From the NCBI GenBank assembly GCA_030748575.1, contig JASMLR010000001.1, positions 197,900 to 261,899 of the forward strand: a DNA stretch of 64,000 nucleotides. Direction: 5' to 3'. Shown here piece after piece: positions 1-9,430 of this stretch. The position numbers and the translations under genes were made by a program. How positions within the stretch are numbered: the stretch's first letter is position 1; every line of letters starts with the position of its first letter. Below the pieces are notes generated by a model. That model saw only the letters and a list, made by a program, of their open reading frames with translations, was not told the origin of the DNA and did no database searches. Origin of the DNA: Phycisphaerales bacterium (GTDB taxonomy: Bacteria > Planctomycetota > Phycisphaerae > Phycisphaerales > SM1A02).

Positions 1-1514
1 TCGCCCAGATAGGTGCCGGCGCAGTTTGCCTCGGTCGTGACCGAGCAGGTGGTGTCCACGCAGCAGCCGCCGGTCGGGTCCGGGTTGGCGCAGTTGACCG
101 TGCCGCAGGTCTCGTCCGGTTGCCAGGTGCCACCCGCGTTGACGCAGCTTGTTTCAGAGACGTTGTAGCAGGAGCCACCCAAGCAGCACACGCCGCCATT
201 GCCGCCGCTTCCATACGGGTTCAGCGTGTTGAGCGACGAGACGCCCGATCCACTCGGATCGAGCCATTGGCTCATGAGGCTGAAGGACTGATAGAGCGAC
301 TTGCCAAAGTAATCGTCGTCGTCGTTCGTGCAGAAGGAGTTGCCGCAGCACAACGCGCCGACGAGTTGATGGTTGGCGTTGAAGAGGCCGGAGCCCGAGG
401 AGCCGTAGTACGTGCGGCCCTCGTCCCAGTTGATGCCCCAGTACTGGCTGGCTGAATACGCCTGCTGGACCGAGGAGATTCGCTTCTCGGCCGTGTTGGG
501 GTGGTGGATGCACACGCCGCCCGAAGGGGGCGAGCTCGATCGGCTCCACCCGGCAAACGTGATCTCCCAGGCGGGATTCGGATCGTTATTGAGGCGGATC
601 AGGCAGAAGTCCGTGGTGCTGTTCTCGGTCAGATAGGTTGACCCCGAGGTGTACATGGACAGCGGCCCATTGCCGTTGCCGCCGCTGTCGCCACCGGTGC
701 GGCAGTACGAATTCTCGTGGTTCCAGTACACGACGACCGACTGGTCGTTCCCCGCCGAAATGCCGCAGTGCTCTGCGGTGAGAAAGTACGGTGTCTCGTC
801 CTGGTTCGTGTTGTTGATCATCGTGCCGCTGCAGGTCCAGTAGCCGCTGACGGTGTAGACACCGGCCGCGGGAATCTCGTCCCACCAGTCGTCACCCAGC
901 GGGCACTTGACGTCCACGTTGCAACTCTCTGAAGAGCCGCGGTAGGGCGGGGCGCCGAGACCACGATAGCCCTCGTTGATGGCGGTCAGTTCGATGTTGT
1001 TCTGAACGTCCAGACGCTCGTCAGCGTCCACGGTGATTTCAATGATCACTTCGTCGCCCCAGATGACGCGTGACCAGTACTCGCCGGTAAAGGAGTTGTC
1101 CAGAACGGTGACGTCCCGGGCGACGTCAACGCCGTCGTATGAGTACAGCGACATGACCGCCGACTCGGGCAGTTCGAATCGACCGAAGCCGAAGTTGATG
1201 TGGGCGGCGCCGGGTGAGAACACGCGAAGTCGCCACATGAGCCGCCCGTCGCTCAGAAGCTCCCAGGTGCCGTCGGTGGCGGGGGTGATGGAGACCTGAT
1301 TCGGGACCGCAATGCGTGCCGGAAGGCCGTCCATGGCTCGCTGGTGATCCTCGATCTCCAGCCGCTCATAGTCCGGGCCGGCCAGTTCAACCATGGACAC
1401 CGCTTCCAGCGGCAGGTGGCCATCGGAAATCCCTGCAGGCTTCGCGGCCGCCAGGGCAGTCATGGTCAACAGGCCGGCGGCGCCGACCACGGACAGACAC
1501 GATCGTTGAGACAT
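1..1514 (-). CDS. Secreted trypsin-like serine protease with Cys-rich module (3' end off window)
   Basis: This gene is missing from the ORF track because it has no stop codon inside the window; I read it by translating the reverse strand from the ATG at 1514. It begins MSQRSCLSVVGAAGLLTMT, a signal peptide, so the protein is exported. The protease domain shows the S1-type triad: TAEHCGIS (His), STTDFCLIRL (Asp) and GSSGSGLF (Ser). The style is that of lysyl-endopeptidase-like bacterial S1 enzymes. After the protease domain come Cys-rich modules (GGVCCLGGSCYNVSETSC, then TGGCCVDTTCSVTTEANC) and the frame is still open at base 1. The next gene (1714-4638) is a close relative in the same orientation, so this is a tandem duplicate. 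By analogy with it, a dockerin-like C-terminus probably lies outside the window. The substrate is unknown. Confidence 0.88.
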   Translation of the reverse strand, partial: MSQRSCLSVVGAAGLLTMTALAAAKPAGISDGHLPLEAVSMVELAGPDYERLEIEDHQRAMDGLPARIAVPNQVSITPATDGTWELLSDGRLMWRLRVFSPGAAHINFGFGRFELPESAVMSLYSYDGVDVARDVTVLDNSFTGEYWSRVIWGDEVIIEITVDADERLDVQNNIELTAINEGYRGLGAPPYRGSSESCNVDVKCPLGDDWWDEIPAAGVYTVSGYWTCSGTMINNTNQDETPYFLTAEHCGISAGNDQSVVVYWNHENSYCRTGGDSGGNGNGPLSMYTSGSTYLTENSTTDFCLIRLNNDPNPAWEITFAGWSRSSSPPSGGVCIHHPNTAEKRISSVQQAYSASQYWGINWDEGRTYYGSSGSGLFNANHQLVGALCCGNSFCTNDDDDYFGKSLYQSFSLMSQWLDPSGSGVSSLNTLNPYGSGGNGGVCCLGGSCYNVSETSCVNAGGTWQPDETCGTVNCANPDPTGGCCVDTTCSVTTEANCAGTYLG

Positions 1515-1713
1515 CGGTTGGGGGCTCCTCTTTCGGGCGTGGCGGGGGTCCTTCATGGCTACCCGCGCAGCGCCCCTCGTCAACGAATACGTCCGTTGAT
1601 CGCGTCAGATCGGTTCCAGATGGGGGGTGGATTCAGCCAAATCCGGCCATTCGGGGCGGGATCCTGCCCCACCCCAGTTCACGGCTCAGGCGGCAAGGCC
1701 ACCGCCGCGACGC

Positions 1714-4638
1714 TCAGAGGCCGCAGCCATACTCGGCCAGCAGCGAGAGCAGGTCGTCGACGTCGTACGTCTGGCCAAATCCACCGATGAGGATGAGCAG
1801 ATCGTCCACGCCCGTGACCCCGTCGCCGTCGAGATCCCAGTCGCACCCGCTCTCACACTCGTCCGGGACGCCGTTGCCGTTGGCGTCGTTGCTCTCGCCG
1901 CCTGCAATGTCACAGGCATCGGGAATGCGGTTGGCGTTGCAGTCCTGCTCGCCCTGCCAGGTAATCAGCGCCGATGCCGTGTCCTGCCAGGTTTCGCCAG
2001 ACGCGTCGCGGCCCTGGAAGAGTGCCTCAAAGAGAATCTCTGAGTCATGCTCCAGAGACGTGAGCCGCGCGATCAGGACGCCGCCGCGCTCGTCACAGGC
2101 GGTGTCCGTGAACGCCCTCCGCTCGCCCTGGGGGTCGGTCATGAGGCAGAACCACGTGCCGTTGTCTGCCGCCAGGGAGCCTCCGCTCTCGAACTCCGTC
2201 CAGTCAATGCCGATGGTGTTCAGCGCGTTGCTGCTGAATGGGTCGCCCGATGCGTCGATGCATCCGATCGTCACGCGGCTGTCCCACTCCAGATCGGGCG
2301 CGATGGGAATGAAGTCGGGATTGACTTCCACCGACGTTGGCCCGCCGTATGGACTCTGGAAGAATCCGGTTGTGGACGCGATGGTCTTGGGCTGGGATGT
2401 GTTCCCCGCGACCGCGTCAAGCCGCCATCCGACGGGCAGTTCCGCGTAGACGTCAACCGTGTAGGAGGGCGCCCCGCTTGAGAGCAGGTCCGTGCCTCGG
2501 ACAATCCATCGAATGTCGATGGCGTCTCCGCCACCTCCCCCGCAGGGATTGCCTGAACAGTCGGTGTCGTCTCCGAGGTAGATCCCCCCGGCCGTGTCAC
2601 AGTCCGCTTCCGCCATGACTTCACAGGTGCCTGACAGGCAGCACCCACCAATGGCGGTCTGGCCGCACGGGTCTGCGGAGCAGTCCGTTCCGTCGCCGAG
2701 GTACGTCCCACCGACCCCGGCGCACACCGCTTCGGTCATCACGGTGCAGGTGATGCCTGTGCAGCACCCGCCGGTCGGGTCGGCGGTGCCATTGAACGTC
2801 AGGGTGAGTGTTCCAGCCCCCGTGCCAGCCTGCCATCCGCCGAGCCGCATCCAGTACATCTGGCCGCTCGTGACCTCAAGGTCAAGTACCTGACTGTAGT
2901 ACTCCTGACAGGTGGCATCAGCGTCATCTGCGTCACCGTTGCAGGCGATCTGGATCAGGTCGTCGCACGTGGGCCCTTCGTACACCACAAGGGAAGTGTC
3001 GTACGAGGAGGCATCGCATGTGGTCAGATCCAGGGTGCCGGTCCCGGTCGCGATCCACTTGAACCAGTGGTCGGGGCTTGCGTCCCAATCGAGGAAGGTG
3101 TCGTCGCACTGGCTTTCGTCCGGATCGCCGAACCCGCTGTCGGTCGCCGAGGTCGTGTCGAAGTCGTTGGGGCCTTCCATGGCCAGCGCAGCCGTCTGGC
3201 AGGTGTTTCCGTTGTTGGGGCTGCAAGGATTGCCTGCGCAAGTGACGTAGTCGCCCAGGTACGTTCCGCCCGAGGCGTTACATGCCTGCTCAGTCACATA
3301 GGAACACTGCCCGCCCATGCAGCAGGCGCCTTCCGGGGTCCCGTTGCCTCCGCCGGGGAGGCGCGTGTCGATCCCGGTCGGATTGGACCCCGCCGGGTCG
3401 AGGTAGGCGTCGAGGGCCGACCAGGCGCCGGCGAATCCGCGGCCGTAGTAATCATCGTCATCATTCCAGCAGTAGGAGCCGCCGCAGCAGAGCTGCCCGA
3501 TGGCTCGGTGGTTGGCGTCAAAGAGCGGGGATCCACTGGACCCGGGCGCGGTGCGACCGGCGTCCCAGTTGACCCGCCAGTACGTCCCGTCCATCGTGGT
3601 CGAGTCGGGGAAGCTGATTCGTTTCTCGGCGCACTCCGGATGATGGATGCCCGCGCCGTTGGCTGCCGAGTTTGATCGTGACCACCCGGCGAACGACACC
3701 CCCCAGGAGGGGTCGGGCGGGCTGGAGAGTTCAACAAGCATCGTGTCGTAGGTCGAGTTGCCCACGAGGCGTGTGCAGCCGGTCGTGTAGGCGCTCAGCG
3801 GCCCGTCTCCTACGCCACCGCTGTCTCCGCTTCCGGGCTCTCGGCAATAGGAGTTTTCGTGATTCCAGTACACCACGACGGTGTGATCGTTGTTGGGTCG
3901 AATGCCGCAGTGGTCCGCTGTCATGAAGAGCGGCCGCTCGTCTTCGGCGGTGTTGTTGACCATGAAGCCGGTACAGGTCCAGGAGCCCTGGACCGTGTAG
4001 ACGCCCACCGAAGCGATCTCGTCGCGCCACGCGTCTGCTTCCGAACATGCAACGTCGATGTTGCACGATTCGGACTGCCCTCGCTGCGGCGCCGCGCCGA
4101 GGCCGCGATAGCCGGCATTGACCCACGTCAGCCGAAGGCCGTCTTCCAGGGCGGCGCGGTCCTTGCGGTCGATCGCGATCTCGATGAGGATCTCCTCGCC
4201 AAGCACGATCGGGGTCCAGAAGCCGCCTTCGGAGCCTGCGTCCGCGGCGGTGAGTGGCCCGATGCCATCCAGGCCGTCAATCGAGGACACATGCGCGACG
4301 GCGGAACGGGGAAGTTCAAACTGGTCAAATCCGAGGTTGAGATGCGCCGACCCTTCGGCAAAGACGCGTAGCTGCCAGAGCAGACGCTCGCCCGGCAGCG
4401 AGGCCCAGGACCCGTGGCTGTGGGGCGTGGCGGACACCTCGTTGGGCACGGCAAACCGCAGTGGAAGGCCCTGCTGGTCGCGGGCTGCGTCCTCGGCTGC
4501 GATCGCCTGGTGGTCGACGTCCGAGACGCGGAGCAGGTGCACCGCCTCCAGAGGAAGGTGGCCCCGCGCAGCCACCGCTGAGCCGGCCACCAGGCCGGCC
4601 GACAGCAGGGATGCTGCAATACCGCTCAACGCCTTCAT
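1714..4638 (-). CDS. Large secreted trypsin-like protease with Cys-rich modules and dockerin-like C-terminus
   Basis: About 974 aa. I chose the ATG at 4638 (MKALSGIAASLLSAGLVAGS) rather than the track start, because GAGGAGA lies just upstream and a clean signal peptide follows. The N-terminal third is an S1-type protease with His in TADHCGIR, Asp in STYDTMLVEL and Ser in GSSGSPLF. It is followed by a Cys-rich module (GACCMGGQCSYVTEQAC), a beta-rich region like a pre-peptidase C-terminal domain, two more Cys-rich modules (GGCCTGITCTVMTEAVC; GGCCLSGTCEVMAEADC), another beta-rich region, and a C-terminal calcium-type repeat (DLDGDGVTGVDDLLILIGGFG) plus a half repeat. Family knowledge says such repeats are common at the ends of Phycisphaerae exported proteins. 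Proteolysis outside the cytoplasm is likely; the target is not visible. The upstream tandem relative at 1-1514 shares the whole protease architecture. Confidence 0.9.
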   Translation of the reverse strand: MKALSGIAASLLSAGLVAGSAVAARGHLPLEAVHLLRVSDVDHQAIAAEDAARDQQGLPLRFAVPNEVSATPHSHGSWASLPGERLLWQLRVFAEGSAHLNLGFDQFELPRSAVAHVSSIDGLDGIGPLTAADAGSEGGFWTPIVLGEEILIEIAIDRKDRAALEDGLRLTWVNAGYRGLGAAPQRGQSESCNIDVACSEADAWRDEIASVGVYTVQGSWTCTGFMVNNTAEDERPLFMTADHCGIRPNNDHTVVVYWNHENSYCREPGSGDSGGVGDGPLSAYTTGCTRLVGNSTYDTMLVELSSPPDPSWGVSFAGWSRSNSAANGAGIHHPECAEKRISFPDSTTMDGTYWRVNWDAGRTAPGSSGSPLFDANHRAIGQLCCGGSYCWNDDDDYYGRGFAGAWSALDAYLDPAGSNPTGIDTRLPGGGNGTPEGACCMGGQCSYVTEQACNASGGTYLGDYVTCAGNPCSPNNGNTCQTAALAMEGPNDFDTTSATDSGFGDPDESQCDDTFLDWDASPDHWFKWIATGTGTLDLTTCDASSYDTSLVVYEGPTCDDLIQIACNGDADDADATCQEYYSQVLDLEVTSGQMYWMRLGGWQAGTGAGTLTLTFNGTADPTGGCCTGITCTVMTEAVCAGVGGTYLGDGTDCSADPCGQTAIGGCCLSGTCEVMAEADCDTAGGIYLGDDTDCSGNPCGGGGGDAIDIRWIVRGTDLLSSGAPSYTVDVYAELPVGWRLDAVAGNTSQPKTIASTTGFFQSPYGGPTSVEVNPDFIPIAPDLEWDSRVTIGCIDASGDPFSSNALNTIGIDWTEFESGGSLAADNGTWFCLMTDPQGERRAFTDTACDERGGVLIARLTSLEHDSEILFEALFQGRDASGETWQDTASALITWQGEQDCNANRIPDACDIAGGESNDANGNGVPDECESGCDWDLDGDGVTGVDDLLILIGGFGQTYDVDDLLSLLAEYGCGL

Positions 4639-5017
4639 CTGATGGGCCTCTCCTCGACCTGATTCTCGATCACACGCTCGCACTCCGGGTCTCTCTTCGC
4701 CACGCACTGCTTCGGGTCAGCAGGAAAGGGCCAGTAAGAAGCCCGGCATCCGACCGACTGCTCCACACCCACGATTCCACACCCGCTGTTCCTCACTCGC
4801 GCCGCTGCCTCGGCAGGCGGTGAATCCGAGATCGCCCCCTGATCGTACAGCAGAGGCCCGAAAGTACACATGCCCGTTCGGCCCGGGCTGCCAAAAGGAT
4901 GCCCCCAGATGTCCGCATTGCGACCTTCTTTTGCCAGAGAGGTGGGCGAACTGGTCCGCGTAATCGTTACGACAGGCCCAGAAGGCCTGCCCGGCTCGGG
5001 CTGCTAGGGTGCCGCAC
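4639..5017. other. Divergent intergenic region, no gene seen
   Basis: The 379 bases between the protease gene (leftward) and the inositol-monophosphatase-like gene (rightward) must hold both promoters. The short ORFs listed here have no recognisable protein character. I see no convincing -35/-10 pair, hairpin or RNA gene. Confidence 0.5.
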
Positions 5018-5800
5018 ATGACGGTTTCCCCGAGTGTGACAGAACAGGAGCATGCCGCGGCCTGCGCCGCAGCTCAGGCTGCCGGGCGGGTACTCGCGGG
5101 CTCCACGGCTGAGGTGCTTGCGTCCGCCGGGCGGGACATCAAGGCGCAGGCCGATCTGGACGCCGAGTCGGCGATGATGGAGGTACTCCGCCCGCTGGGG
5201 CTGCCCATTCTGAGTGAAGAAATGGGGGCAGATGAAGGGTTTGCGTTGGATCGAGATGGGTGGATCATCGACCCGCTCGACGGCACGATGAACTTCGTTC
5301 GGGGGATCCCGATCGCCTGCACCTGCGTGGCGTTGTGGCGAGGTGGCCGGCCTGTACTGGGGGCCATTCACGAAGTGGCGCTCCATCGGACCTGGTCCGG
5401 GGGGGTTGGCCGGCCGGCCGAGGTCGACGGTCGCCGGTGCCGCTGCGGGGTGGCCGAAACGCCGGCGGAGGCGGTGCTGGCCACCGGCTTTCCCCGGGGC
5501 ATGGACTTCAGCGAGGCGTCGCTTGCTGCGTATGCCCGCCGCATGTCCTCGTACAAGAAGATTCGCATGATCGGGTCGGCGGGCCTGTCGCTGGCCTGGG
5601 CAGCGGGCGGGTTGGTCGATCTCTACCTGGAAGACGATATTTTCATCTGGGACGTTGCGGCGGGTCTGGCGATTGTCGAGGCGGCGGGAGGCGCCGGGCT
5701 GTTCACGCCGCCCGACTCCACCTGGCGAACACGCGTGGTGGCAGGTGCATCGCGGCTGGCCCGCAGCGAGTGGTCAGCGAGCGGTCGACCGACCCCGTGA
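5018..5800 (+). CDS. Inositol monophosphatase family phosphatase
   Basis: A 260-aa Mg-dependent sugar-phosphatase-fold protein. The family signature is complete: LPILSEEMG (about 63-70, metal-binding Glu), DPLDGTMNF (about 85-93, two metal-binding Asp) and WDVAAG (Asp at about 212). The family includes inositol-1-phosphatase, histidinol-phosphatase and 3'-phosphoadenosine-5'-phosphate phosphatase, and sequence alone does not settle the substrate. The track starts at a GTG (5009). I prefer the ATG at 5018, which has AGGGTG about 7 bases upstream. The 3' end overlaps the end of the convergent neighbour by about 27 bases. No operon partner is visible. Confidence 0.85.
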   Translation: MTVSPSVTEQEHAAACAAAQAAGRVLAGSTAEVLASAGRDIKAQADLDAESAMMEVLRPLGLPILSEEMGADEGFALDRDGWIIDPLDGTMNFVRGIPIACTCVALWRGGRPVLGAIHEVALHRTWSGGVGRPAEVDGRRCRCGVAETPAEAVLATGFPRGMDFSEASLAAYARRMSSYKKIRMIGSAGLSLAWAAGGLVDLYLEDDIFIWDVAAGLAIVEAAGGAGLFTPPDSTWRTRVVAGASRLARSEWSASGRPTP

Positions 5801-7087
5801 CACGGCGTCTTCAACCGCCTCCCATCCGATGATGGATCGAAGCATGGCCAGGGCCCGCTGCGTTTCGGCCTGCACAGCCTCATCCGTCGAGCGATCGGTG
5901 GATTCGATTGACTGGTCGGCCGCCGCGATGCCGCTGGCCACTCCAAGCGACCGCAGGTGACCGAGTCCGTCCTGACGAAGGAACGTGTCGAACCCGCGTT
6001 GCCGCGCCTCGCCAATCCGCTGCTCGTGCTGCCGCAGCAGCGCCGCAAGCCTGACGTCCTTGATGTCCTCCTGGTCGAGGCACCATCGGATGGCGACCAT
6101 GGCGTCCGTCGGGCGAAAGTACCGCGGAAAGGCCCGTTTCATCGCCGTGTGGTACAGGTCGTCACGCTCGTCGTCCACTGCGTTCTGAAGCGCCGCCAGA
6201 TACGCGAGGGTGCAATCGCGGACGGCCCGCGACGCATCCAGCCGCGCCGCGTGGATGTCGGCGGCATGGACGGGGCGTTCTGCTGACGCCTCCGCGAGGG
6301 CCGCATCGGCTGCGTCGCGGGTGTCCATTGCGGTGTCGACCTCGGCCCGCCATGCCGCCAGGGTGGGCTCGATGCGCTCGACCGCCGCCACGGAGAGCGG
6401 CGGGCGCATGCTGATGATCAGCGCATCGAGGTCGAGACCTTCACCTTCAATCCAGTTGGCCTCCAGACGGCGGCGGCGGACCATGCGCTGGGTAAACGAC
6501 TCAAAGTCGTCGAGTTCGGTGTCCAGCAGGATGACTCGAATGTTCTCGATGAGTTCCTGATGCAGCGCGGCGGCGTCGGTCTGGAAGGCCCGGAGCCTCT
6601 CCGTGTGATCGGTTGCGTTTCGGCGGTCGTGCAAGCGTTGCCTGGCGTCCACGACCGCTGCTCTGAGCGTCTCGGCGCTCTGCTCCCGCCGCTTGATGCG
6701 GGCGCGAGTCCGCGCGGCCTCGTACGGCGACGCGCCCGCCATGGAGGCGCGCAACTCCTTGATGCGGCGTGCTTCTTTCTCGGCGGCGCGATGGGCCTGC
6801 TTCCACGCGGAGTCATCGCCTCGTGGGGCGGCCATGCGGGAGGCGTGAATGGCCACGAGCCGCTGCCAGTCCCACCCGAAGTCCTCGATGAGCAGGGCCA
6901 CGGTGCGCTGCCGCGGTTGGTCGGCAATCTCCACGGATTCAATGAGCGGCGCCGTATCGGCGACGGTCCACGGCATGGGCATGGACGGTGTCCAGGCCGC
7001 TGTGCCTGCAGTCGATACCGCGGCGGCCAGCAGGAGCGTGAGCAGCGAGACCATCGAGCGAGTATAGGGACGCGTCCGCGACGTCAC
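5774..7087 (-). CDS. Exported alpha-helical protein of unknown function
   Basis: About 437 aa. The N-terminus has basic residues followed by MVSLLTLLLAAAVSTAGTAA, a signal peptide. The rest is helical and charged, rich in Arg, Glu and Ala, with likely coiled coils between about 90 and 330. I do not recognise a characterised family. It shares a loose pattern with the 795-aa protein at 58046-60433, notably a stretch of the form RAFPRYF...I...L...E...R near its C-terminus, so the two may be distant paralogues. The GTG at 7087 overlaps the stop of the upstream oxidase gene (GTGA), suggesting translational coupling. An internal ATG at 7054 is the alternative start, but it would drop the basic n-region. 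Confidence 0.7.
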   Translation of the reverse strand: MTSRTRPYTRSMVSLLTLLLAAAVSTAGTAAWTPSMPMPWTVADTAPLIESVEIADQPRQRTVALLIEDFGWDWQRLVAIHASRMAAPRGDDSAWKQAHRAAEKEARRIKELRASMAGASPYEAARTRARIKRREQSAETLRAAVVDARQRLHDRRNATDHTERLRAFQTDAAALHQELIENIRVILLDTELDDFESFTQRMVRRRRLEANWIEGEGLDLDALIISMRPPLSVAAVERIEPTLAAWRAEVDTAMDTRDAADAALAEASAERPVHAADIHAARLDASRAVRDCTLAYLAALQNAVDDERDDLYHTAMKRAFPRYFRPTDAMVAIRWCLDQEDIKDVRLAALLRQHEQRIGEARQRGFDTFLRQDGLGHLRSLGVASGIAAADQSIESTDRSTDEAVQAETQRALAMLRSIIGWEAVEDAVSRGRSTAR

Positions 7088-8217
7088 GCGTGGGGGGCGA
7101 GGAAGTCGATGTCGAGGGCCGATTGGCCGCTCAGCGCCAGGTCGGCAGCGACTTCACCCAGGACGGGCTGGAATTTGAAACCGTGCCCGCTCAGGCATGA
7201 CACGATGGTGACCTGCGGATGGTCTGGGTGCAGGCCGATGCGGAAGTGACCGTCCCGCGAATTGGCATAGAGGCACGTATGGACGGTGCCAGCAGGTCCG
7301 GCGGCGGAGGGGAGCCAGCGGGCCAGGTGCGGCGCGACGTCCATGGCGTCGTCATCGCGGACTGCCATGGCGGGCACGTCATCCGGGTCGACGGTGGGCC
7401 CGGGCCAGTGCCTCGCCGCCTTGAAGCCCTCGGGCCCCGGGAGTCCGGGCATGCGTGGGAAGCCGTACAGGAGCGATGCATCGTTCAACTCGATGGCCCA
7501 GACCGGAAGATCCGGCGCGTCGATCCGTGCCTCTGCCGGCGCGTCGAACCAGACGAGAACCTGTCTGGACGGTCGCATCTCAATCGCGGGAACGCCTACG
7601 AGCGGCCCCGGCCAGGCGCCGGTGCACAGGACGAGCGCATCTGCCCTCATCAGGCCCTCCGACGTGTCCACTTCCACGCCCACGGTGTTGGCGCGCCAGG
7701 CTGAGACGGTGACCCCTTCACGGAGTCGGGCGCCTGCCCGCCGCGCGATGGTGGCATGGGCAGCCAGCGCCCGCTCCGGAACGATCAGTCCCGCAAGCGG
7801 CTCGAAGAGTCCGACCATGTCGTCGGTACAGTCGAACACGGGCCAGCGGTCCCGAATGACCGTGGCGTCAACAACTTCATGCGGCAGCCCGTGGGCCTGC
7901 GCAGCAGCGATGGAGTCCGGGGCGAATGAAGAGTCCCGCCTGGAGATGTACAGGCCGCCCGTCTCATGAAAGATCGGCTCGTCGACCTGCTGATTGAGCT
8001 CCATCCATCGGGATCGAGCGGCCCGGAGCAGTGGGACGTACCCGGGATGTTCCGCGTAGGCCAACCGAAAGGCGCGGGACTGGTGGGCGCTGCCCCCGCG
8101 GGTATGGCCGATCTCAAACTGATCCAGCCCGATGACATCGGCCCCGCGGCGGGAGAGTTCAGCGCAGGCTGCGGTCCCGGCGCAGCCAAGCCCGATGACG
8201 ATGACTCGGGGGGACAT
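7084..8217 (-). CDS. FAD-dependent amine oxidase, monomeric sarcosine oxidase / N-methyltryptophan oxidase family
   Basis: 377 aa, the usual length for this family. The N-terminal VIVIGLGCAGTAACAEL is the ADP-binding Rossmann motif. GSAHQSRAFRLAYAEHPGY matches the family's conserved region after the FAD site. Near the C-terminus a Cys in TCLYANSRDGHF sits where monomeric sarcosine oxidase attaches FAD covalently, and SCLSGHGFKFQPVLGE is the conserved C-terminal flavin-binding segment. Members oxidise N-methylated or other secondary amino acids, releasing formaldehyde or imine plus H2O2. The exact amine here is not predictable. It lies just upstream of, and overlaps, the helical exported protein gene, and it diverges from the metalloprotease gene with 67 bases between starts. 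Confidence 0.85.
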   Translation of the reverse strand: MSPRVIVIGLGCAGTAACAELSRRGADVIGLDQFEIGHTRGGSAHQSRAFRLAYAEHPGYVPLLRAARSRWMELNQQVDEPIFHETGGLYISRRDSSFAPDSIAAAQAHGLPHEVVDATVIRDRWPVFDCTDDMVGLFEPLAGLIVPERALAAHATIARRAGARLREGVTVSAWRANTVGVEVDTSEGLMRADALVLCTGAWPGPLVGVPAIEMRPSRQVLVWFDAPAEARIDAPDLPVWAIELNDASLLYGFPRMPGLPGPEGFKAARHWPGPTVDPDDVPAMAVRDDDAMDVAPHLARWLPSAAGPAGTVHTCLYANSRDGHFRIGLHPDHPQVTIVSCLSGHGFKFQPVLGEVAADLALSGQSALDIDFLAPHA

Positions 8218-8284
8218 GGTGGCCCCATCCTACGGGCGGGTGTCCGGTGCGGTAGTCTGCGGGCCAGTGGGTTGGAGGAGTTCC

Positions 8285-9385
8285 ATGCGGCCAAGTCAAA
8301 TCGTGGGTCTGTGCCTGGTGATTTCCAGCGGTGGTGCGAGCGCATCACAGGTGGATGAAGCGCGTCTGATGGCCGAGGCGGCCACCTTTGATTGGACGCT
8401 TGAGCGGGCCGACGTGGTCCAGATGCGCGTCGTGTTCCACATCATCCGTCACAATGACGGATCCGACGGGCTGTACTACTGGCAGGACGTCGTGGAAGAC
8501 TCGCTGGCTGACGCGAACGCCAACCTCGCTGGCGCCGGCATCGAACTGGTGCTCGAAGGCCAGCCCCGCTTTCTCGACGACAGTTCGTTGTACTGGATCT
8601 ACTGGGACTGGGACGACTATGACCAGTTCTACGAGCTGATCAATACCGACTCGGTGCCGGGTGCCATCAACGTCTATCAGGTGCCGAACCTGCTTCAGGA
8701 TGGCGAGCGGACCCCGGGGCTCTCCACGATGCCCGGAGACCCGCTTGGGCAGGGGATCGTGATCAACAACTACTCAACGCCAGGGCTGTTCGGAGATTCA
8801 GCGACGTTCTCACACGAGATCGGCCACTACCTGCATCTGTACGACACGCAGGAGAACTGGATGGACCCGCCCGACGAAACACCTCCGGCCGGATGGTGGG
8901 GCGTCGAGTGTCCCGACGCATCCAATTGCGCCACGGCGGGCGATCTCCTGTGTGACACGCCCACGCACCCCGGGTTGGCCGACACGGTCGATGGGGACTG
9001 TGCGTATGTGGGCGATTCCTATCCGCCCGAGGACTCGGGCTGCGGCGATGCTGTGGCGTATGCGCCGCTCACGGACAACATCATGAGCACCGCGCCGGTG
9101 TCGTGCCGCACGGCGTTCACGTGCGATCAACTGAATGTCATGTCGTGGTCCGCGCGGAACGAGCGTGCCGACCATATCGTCGCGAACCGTGCAGCCTGTC
9201 TTGGCGATGTCTCTGGCGATTGCGAGGCCGGAATGCCTCCCGACGGAGTGGTCGATGAGGTGGACGTCGCGTCCATGGTGTCCCAATGGGGCGGAACATC
9301 CCCGGCGTGGGATCTGGATCAGGATGGCGTTGTGGGCGTCTTGGACCTCATCATGCTGCTGGAGGCATGGGGGCCCTGTTCCTGA
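8285..9385 (+). CDS. Secreted M43-like (pappalysin-type) zinc metalloprotease with dockerin-like C-terminus
   Basis: About 366 aa from the ATG at 8285, which is preceded by GGAGGAG; the track ORF extends upstream without support. The signal peptide is MRPSQIVGLCLVISSGGASA. The zinc motif is SHEIGHYLHLYDT, followed by a Cys-rich loop (GDLLCDTPTHP) and a Met-turn-like DNIMST, the order seen in pappalysin-type metzincins. The third zinc ligand position, normally His in this family, reads Asp here (LYDT). The C-terminus carries two dockerin-like units (GDVSGDC..., then DLDQDGVVGVLDLIMLLEAWG). Extracellular or surface protein processing is likely. The gene stands alone, divergent from the oxidase and convergent with phoX. 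Confidence 0.85.
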   Translation: MRPSQIVGLCLVISSGGASASQVDEARLMAEAATFDWTLERADVVQMRVVFHIIRHNDGSDGLYYWQDVVEDSLADANANLAGAGIELVLEGQPRFLDDSSLYWIYWDWDDYDQFYELINTDSVPGAINVYQVPNLLQDGERTPGLSTMPGDPLGQGIVINNYSTPGLFGDSATFSHEIGHYLHLYDTQENWMDPPDETPPAGWWGVECPDASNCATAGDLLCDTPTHPGLADTVDGDCAYVGDSYPPEDSGCGDAVAYAPLTDNIMSTAPVSCRTAFTCDQLNVMSWSARNERADHIVANRAACLGDVSGDCEAGMPPDGVVDEVDVASMVSQWGGTSPAWDLDQDGVVGVLDLIMLLEAWGPCS

Positions 9386-9430
9386 CCGTGATGTGCCTGC
9401 ATGATCCTCGGACACGCTTCTCAGCCGCAG

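Noticed and set aside
1653-1670. GC-rich inverted repeat between the two protease genes
   Set aside because: It forms a hairpin (ggggcgggatcctgcccc), but there is no T-run on either side, so I did not list it as a terminator.
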